Assembly (NCBI GenBank): GCA_015067785.1
Contig: SVLR01000006.1
Location: 1-64,000 of the forward strand
Reading direction: 5' to 3'
Length of the DNA stretch: 64,000 nt
DNA from: Oscillospiraceae bacterium
Lineage (GTDB): Bacteria; Bacillota; Clostridia; Oscillospirales; Oscillospiraceae
Of the stretch, positions 61,062-64,000 are shown one piece after another; the first letter of the stretch is position 1, and each line of letters opens with the position of its first letter. Position numbers and translations under genes: made by a program. Below the pieces are notes generated by a model that ran no database searches, was not told the DNA's origin, and saw nothing but the letters and a program-made list of their open reading frames with translations.

Positions 61062-61787
61062 TTTTGTTTCAGATAGGAGATTTTCCATATTGTAAAGACC
61101 GGGTTTTTTGCCTACCATAAACCGGGCGGCATCTACTGCACCGTCTGCCAGCATTCCCCGGGTCTCTGCCTGATGGCGGAGCGTCAGGGTCTGGTTGGGG
61201 GTGCAGATATGCACTTCGTGGACACCGACCACGCCGCCCATCCGCAGGGAATGGATACCGATCTCGTCCTTTGTCCGCTTGCCCTCACCGGCGCGGCCGC
61301 AATGGGCAGTTGCCTCCGGGCGGACTTCTTTGATGGCATTATAAAGCATCAAAGCCGTACCGCTGGGGGCATCTACCTTGCGGTTATGATGGGTCTCCAC
61401 GATCTCAATATCCGCATCGGGGAAGAAGGCAGCGGCCTGCTTGGCTACCTTGCAAAGGACCGCAATGCCAAGGCTCATATTGCCGGAGTAAAATACGGGG
61501 ATCTCCTTGGCAGCGGCATAGATCAGCGCTTTTTCCTCCGGGGTATGACCGGTGGTACCAATGACAGCAGCAAGGTCATTTTCCTTGGCATAGGCAAGTA
61601 CGTCCGCAACTGCGCTGTGATGGGAGAAATCAATGACTACATCGCCGCACCGCTTTCCCAATTCCTTAAAGGTCTTGGGTACGTTATTTTCTCCATCAAT
61701 GCTCACAAGACCGACGGCTTCCGCACCTAAGATCTCCCGGATGAGCTTTCCCATTGCGCCATTGGCGCCACAAACGATTGCTCTCAT
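61059..61787 (-). CDS. dapB: 4-hydroxy-tetrahydrodipicolinate reductase
   Basis: 242 aa. NAD(P)H-dependent second step of the diaminopimelate/lysine branch. Landmarks: VCGANGAMGKLIREIL (dinucleotide loop), IGTTGHTPEEK, VETHHNRKVDAPSGTA (the active-site HHxxKxDAPSGTA) and IGIHSLRMGGVVG. Start overlaps the dapA stop by 4 bases, so the two are co-translated. Confidence 0.95.
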   Translation of the reverse strand: MRAIVCGANGAMGKLIREILGAEAVGLVSIDGENNVPKTFKELGKRCGDVVIDFSHHSAVADVLAYAKENDLAAVIGTTGHTPEEKALIYAAAKEIPVFYSGNMSLGIAVLCKVAKQAAAFFPDADIEIVETHHNRKVDAPSGTALMLYNAIKEVRPEATAHCGRAGEGKRTKDEIGIHSLRMGGVVGVHEVHICTPNQTLTLRHQAETRGMLADGAVDAARFMVGKKPGLYNMENLLSETK

Positions 61788-62671
61788 TTTAATACCCCCA
61801 GCGCCCGCATACGGGCAAACATAATCTCTTTATTCTTTTCCGTCATAGGCACAAGGGGCAGACGGACATAATTCTCGCAGAAGCCCATTTCCGCAAGGGC
61901 GGCCTTGACGGGGATAGGATTGACCTCGCAGAAAAGGCTGTGGATGAGCGGCAGCAACTCCAGCTGCCGGGCAGCCGCACCGGCAAAATCACCGGCAAAC
62001 ATCATATCCGCCAGCGCCACCGTTTCCTTGGGCATCACATTGGACACCACGCTGATGCAACCCTTCGCCCCCATGGCCATCATCGGCTGAATGAGACCGT
62101 CTTCACCGGAGTAAATGTCCAGCCTGTCACCGCAGGTGGCGAACAGATCCATTACCTGCGCCATATTGCCGCTGGCTTCCTTAATGCCGCAGATCATAGG
62201 ATGGTCAGCAAGTACATTTACCGTCTCCGGCAAAAGGTTACAGCCGGTGCGAGAGGGGACATTATACAAAATGACCGGCTTCTCGGAAGCGTCTGCAACA
62301 GCGGTGTAATGGGCGATAAGACCGCCTTGGGTGGATTTGTTGTAATAAGGAGTTACCACCAAAACGCCATCCGCGCCGTGATCGCAAGCGAAGCGGGTAA
62401 AGTCCAGAACATACCGGGTGTCATTGGTGCCGGTGCCGGCAATGACAGGCACGCGACCGTCAACGTAGCGAAGAACGAAACGAATCACTTCTTTCCGCTC
62501 TTCAGGGGACATAGTGGCGCTTTCGCCGGTGGTGCCGGTGGGAATCAGGGCGTTAATGCCGTTTTCAATTTGAAAGTCAATCAAACGGGCAAGAGAATCA
62601 AAATCAATACCCTGCGCGGTCATAGGGGTGGCCAATGCAGTGGCAATGCCCTTAAATAAAGTATTTTTCAT
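61784..62671 (-). CDS. dapA: 4-hydroxy-tetrahydrodipicolinate synthase
   Basis: 295 aa. Condenses pyruvate with aspartate semialdehyde. TIM-barrel marks: ALIPTGTTGESATMSPEE, VTPYYNKSTQGG, ILYNVPSRTGCNLLP (active Tyr) and ICGIKEASG (Schiff-base Lys). The ATG at 62671 has AAAGGAGGAG upstream. Leads the dapA-dapB operon; the aspartokinase of the pathway is at 40255. Confidence 0.95.
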   Translation of the reverse strand: MKNTLFKGIATALATPMTAQGIDFDSLARLIDFQIENGINALIPTGTTGESATMSPEERKEVIRFVLRYVDGRVPVIAGTGTNDTRYVLDFTRFACDHGADGVLVVTPYYNKSTQGGLIAHYTAVADASEKPVILYNVPSRTGCNLLPETVNVLADHPMICGIKEASGNMAQVMDLFATCGDRLDIYSGEDGLIQPMMAMGAKGCISVVSNVMPKETVALADMMFAGDFAGAAARQLELLPLIHSLFCEVNPIPVKAALAEMGFCENYVRLPLVPMTEKNKEIMFARMRALGVLK

Positions 62672-62752
62672 AGGTTTCTCCTCCTTTTTTTGTGGATTCA
62701 CCTTTTTTCTTATTTTACCACACTTAAACGGAAAAGGGAATATATAATTTTT

Positions 62753-62781
62753 GGGACACCGCACTTTTTTGGCGGTGTCCC
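62753..62781 (-). terminator. Terminator after the DUF2461 gene
   Basis: GGGACACCGC / GCGGTGTCCC stem, at the end of the leftward DUF2461 operon and just upstream of the dapA promoter. Confidence 0.8.
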
Positions 62782-62786
62782 ATAGT

Positions 62787-63434
62787 TTATACGCAAAACT
62801 GATTGAAAAATTCATAAAGGGGCGTAAGGGCTTCCAGCAGCGCGCCCACTCTATTTGCCAACTCAGGACCGAAGGTGTCGGGACAGAATTCCTCACTGCA
62901 AACGCAGGCAATGTTACCCTTCCAGGAGAAATAGGGAAGGAGGGCAGGGTCGTCCGTAGGCTTTGGACGCTTATACAGCTCCGCGGTGATGGACATACCG
63001 GTCTTTTTCTCCGTGTCTCGGATCAGCTTCAAAAACGGCTTGGGGTTTGCGGCAATATGTCGGCGGATCTCCTCCATCGTAGACGGTCTGGGGCGCCACA
63101 AAATAAAGCCGTAGGAGATCCCCTCCGGGGTAATCTCAAAAAAGAGACAGGGGTTTTCTGCCCACCATTCCACATCCCGACGGATGCAGATCCAAAGGCT
63201 TTCCTTGTAGGGAAGCGGGTGATGCATCCGGGCATCCCGGTAAATGCGGCTGACCTTTAGTAAATGACCGGGTTTTTCGATAAAGGGGGTAAAAAGCTGT
63301 TTACCCAATTCCTTGGTAGGTTCATAAAGATAGGTCACATAGTCCTTTTTATGTTCCAAAAACCACTCGCGGTTATTATTGAGACGGATTCCCCAAAGAA
63401 AATCCACAGTCTCCGGTGAATATCCCTTAAACAT
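62787..63434 (-). CDS. DUF2461 (TIGR02453) family protein
   Basis: 215 aa. Matches the DUF2461 family: FLWGIRLNNNREWFLEHKKDY near the start, YRDARMHHPLPYKESLWI, CLFFEITPEGISYGFILW. Function unknown; the fold is alpha/beta with conserved Arg/Trp. The start overlaps the end of the upstream 62-aa gene by 8 bases. Confidence 0.88.
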   Translation of the reverse strand: MFKGYSPETVDFLWGIRLNNNREWFLEHKKDYVTYLYEPTKELGKQLFTPFIEKPGHLLKVSRIYRDARMHHPLPYKESLWICIRRDVEWWAENPCLFFEITPEGISYGFILWRPRPSTMEEIRRHIAANPKPFLKLIRDTEKKTGMSITAELYKRPKPTDDPALLPYFSWKGNIACVCSEEFCPDTFGPELANRVGALLEALTPLYEFFNQFCV

Positions 63435-63615
63435 TTTCTGCCTCTTTCTTTTCTGTTTCTCGTATTTGCCCGGCAATGGTGCAGCGGTCAGTGTAGGGAC
63501 AGTCCGGATAGCTGCAATCGGTGCCGTTTAGCTTGCCGTCCTCAAATTCCGCGCAGACCGTGCGGCTTTGATCGTATGCGCGGCAGTAGCCGGAGATAAA
63601 AAACTCTTTTTCCAT
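63427..63615 (-). CDS. Small Cys-containing conserved protein
   Basis: 62 aa: ISGYCRAYDQSRTVCAEFED, then CSYPDCPYTDRCTIAGQ, with five cysteines that could bind a metal. I believe short proteins like this recur in Clostridia, but know no role. It lies 1 nt after the amylase stop and overlaps the DUF2461 gene, so the three are probably one transcript. Confidence 0.68.
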   Translation of the reverse strand: MEKEFFISGYCRAYDQSRTVCAEFEDGKLNGTDCSYPDCPYTDRCTIAGQIRETEKKEAENV

Positions 63616-63616
63616 A

Positions 63617-64000
63617 TTATTTCTCTCTTGTTATGCAAAAGCCCATGGGCGCAAGACGGAGCAGTCCCGGCTTCTTATGGGTAATGTTATAGCTATAGAG
63701 CACCTCACCGGGTGCAATGTCCCAGCTATCCGCGCTTCGGTTGACATAGATATGCAGTCTGCTGCCTTTACAGGCGCGAATGAAGTGAATAAGACCGCCG
63801 GCGGCGTAGGAAAACTCTGTTTTACCGGTACGCAGGGCCTTTTCGGTGCGGCGAAGCTGGCCTAACTGACGGAAATGCGCCAAAAGGGCTTCGTTTTCCT
63901 TGCCCCAAGGATAGGTGCGGCGGCAGAAGGGATCCTTGCTGCCTTCCATTCCGGCCTCGTCACCGTAGTAAATACTGGGTGCGCCTGGGAGGGTGAACTG
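63617..64000 (-). CDS. GH13 alpha-amylase-family enzyme (partial, C-terminal part)
   Basis: The gene runs off the right edge of the window; 127 codons are visible. The first residues (LPGAPSIYYGDEAGMEGSKD, then PFCRRTYPWG) are the conserved GH13 region after the last catalytic Asp, followed by a small C-terminal beta domain (LHIYVNRSADSWDIA). It resembles intracellular neopullulanase/maltogenic amylases. Catalytic residues are outside the window, so specificity is not assigned. Confidence 0.88.
   Translation of the reverse strand, partial: QFTLPGAPSIYYGDEAGMEGSKDPFCRRTYPWGKENEALLAHFRQLGQLRRTEKALRTGKTEFSYAAGGLIHFIRACKGSRLHIYVNRSADSWDIAPGEVLYSYNITHKKPGLLRLAPMGFCITREK

Noticed and set aside
62672-62786. 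Lysine riboswitch before dapA
   Set aside because: The gap is only about 115 nt and already holds a terminator and promoter; no long structured leader fits.

Overview
The window looks like a chromosome segment of a Gram-positive, spore-forming, anaerobic gut-type Clostridia (Oscillospiraceae-like). The evidence is gene content: spoVB, ytvI, hemZ, the recJ-rel-dtd order, BspA-type leucine-rich repeats, CFI-box and PT-repeat surface proteins, strong AGGAGG ribosome sites and sigma-A promoters with 17-nt spacers. The taxon is inferred, not proven. I saw no rRNA, tRNA, CRISPR array, transposase or phage gene.

Layout. 1-2.8 kb is the end of an envelope sugar locus (VanZ-like, UDP-sugar 2-epimerase, nucleotidyltransferase-like). 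2.8-5.6 kb holds pta and an NfeD/SPFH membrane pair. 5.9-16.3 kb is the most unusual part, a corrinoid methyl-transfer island. It has a RACo-type activator fused to DUF2284, a TetR regulator, a reductase operon (flavin reductase, NAD(P)-binding protein, DUF1295 membrane protein), two paralogous unknown membrane proteins, and an opposing operon for a UroD-family methyltransferase, a 42-aa small protein, a MtrH/pterin-type methyltransferase and a corrinoid protein. The palindrome TGAACGCGTTCA lies just after the -10 box of both the tetR promoter and the methyltransferase promoter, so one TetR probably controls both. 16.4-19.2 kb is a tandem pair of secreted/anchored paralogs. 19.7-22.8 kb holds upp and a permuted GH3 enzyme. 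22.8-26.7 kb is a heterodimeric ABC exporter behind a 20-codon leader ORF and an intrinsic terminator (attenuator layout). 26.7-29.7 kb is an XRE repressor and BspA-like protein with two 17-bp operators between them.

30-33.9 kb is an operon of MalY-type lyase, RidA, PHP phosphoesterase and MFS transporter. 34-39.4 kb carries envelope and housekeeping genes (PdaA-like deacetylase, HD protein, MFS, DUF6054-like, SH3-GH25 lysozyme). 39.4-41.5 kb has a decayed metallo-hydrolase, an aspartokinase without ACT domains, and a separate ACT-domain protein. 41.6-53.2 kb is conserved Clostridia core: ytvI, recJ, rel, dtd, MBL hydrolase, hemZ, amidohydrolase, spoVB, HU, S4 protein. 53.2-56.7 kb is metF-metV-rnfC2, a methylene-THF reductase complex of the acetogen type whose RnfC subunit carries an N-terminal MetV-like domain. 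The end holds a DUF6273 lipoprotein, ROK kinase, pgi, a small P-loop protein, dapA-dapB, DUF2461 and a partial GH13 amylase.

How it fits together. The corrinoid island could move methyl groups from an unknown substrate to tetrahydrofolate. The MetF-MetV-RnfC2 complex could interconvert methyl-THF and methylene-THF with low-potential electrons, and Pta handles acetyl phosphate. This links the two ends of the window into a plausible methyl-based energy or carbon metabolism. The substrate is not identifiable from sequence. Several dispersed palindromic repeat families lie in the intergenic regions.
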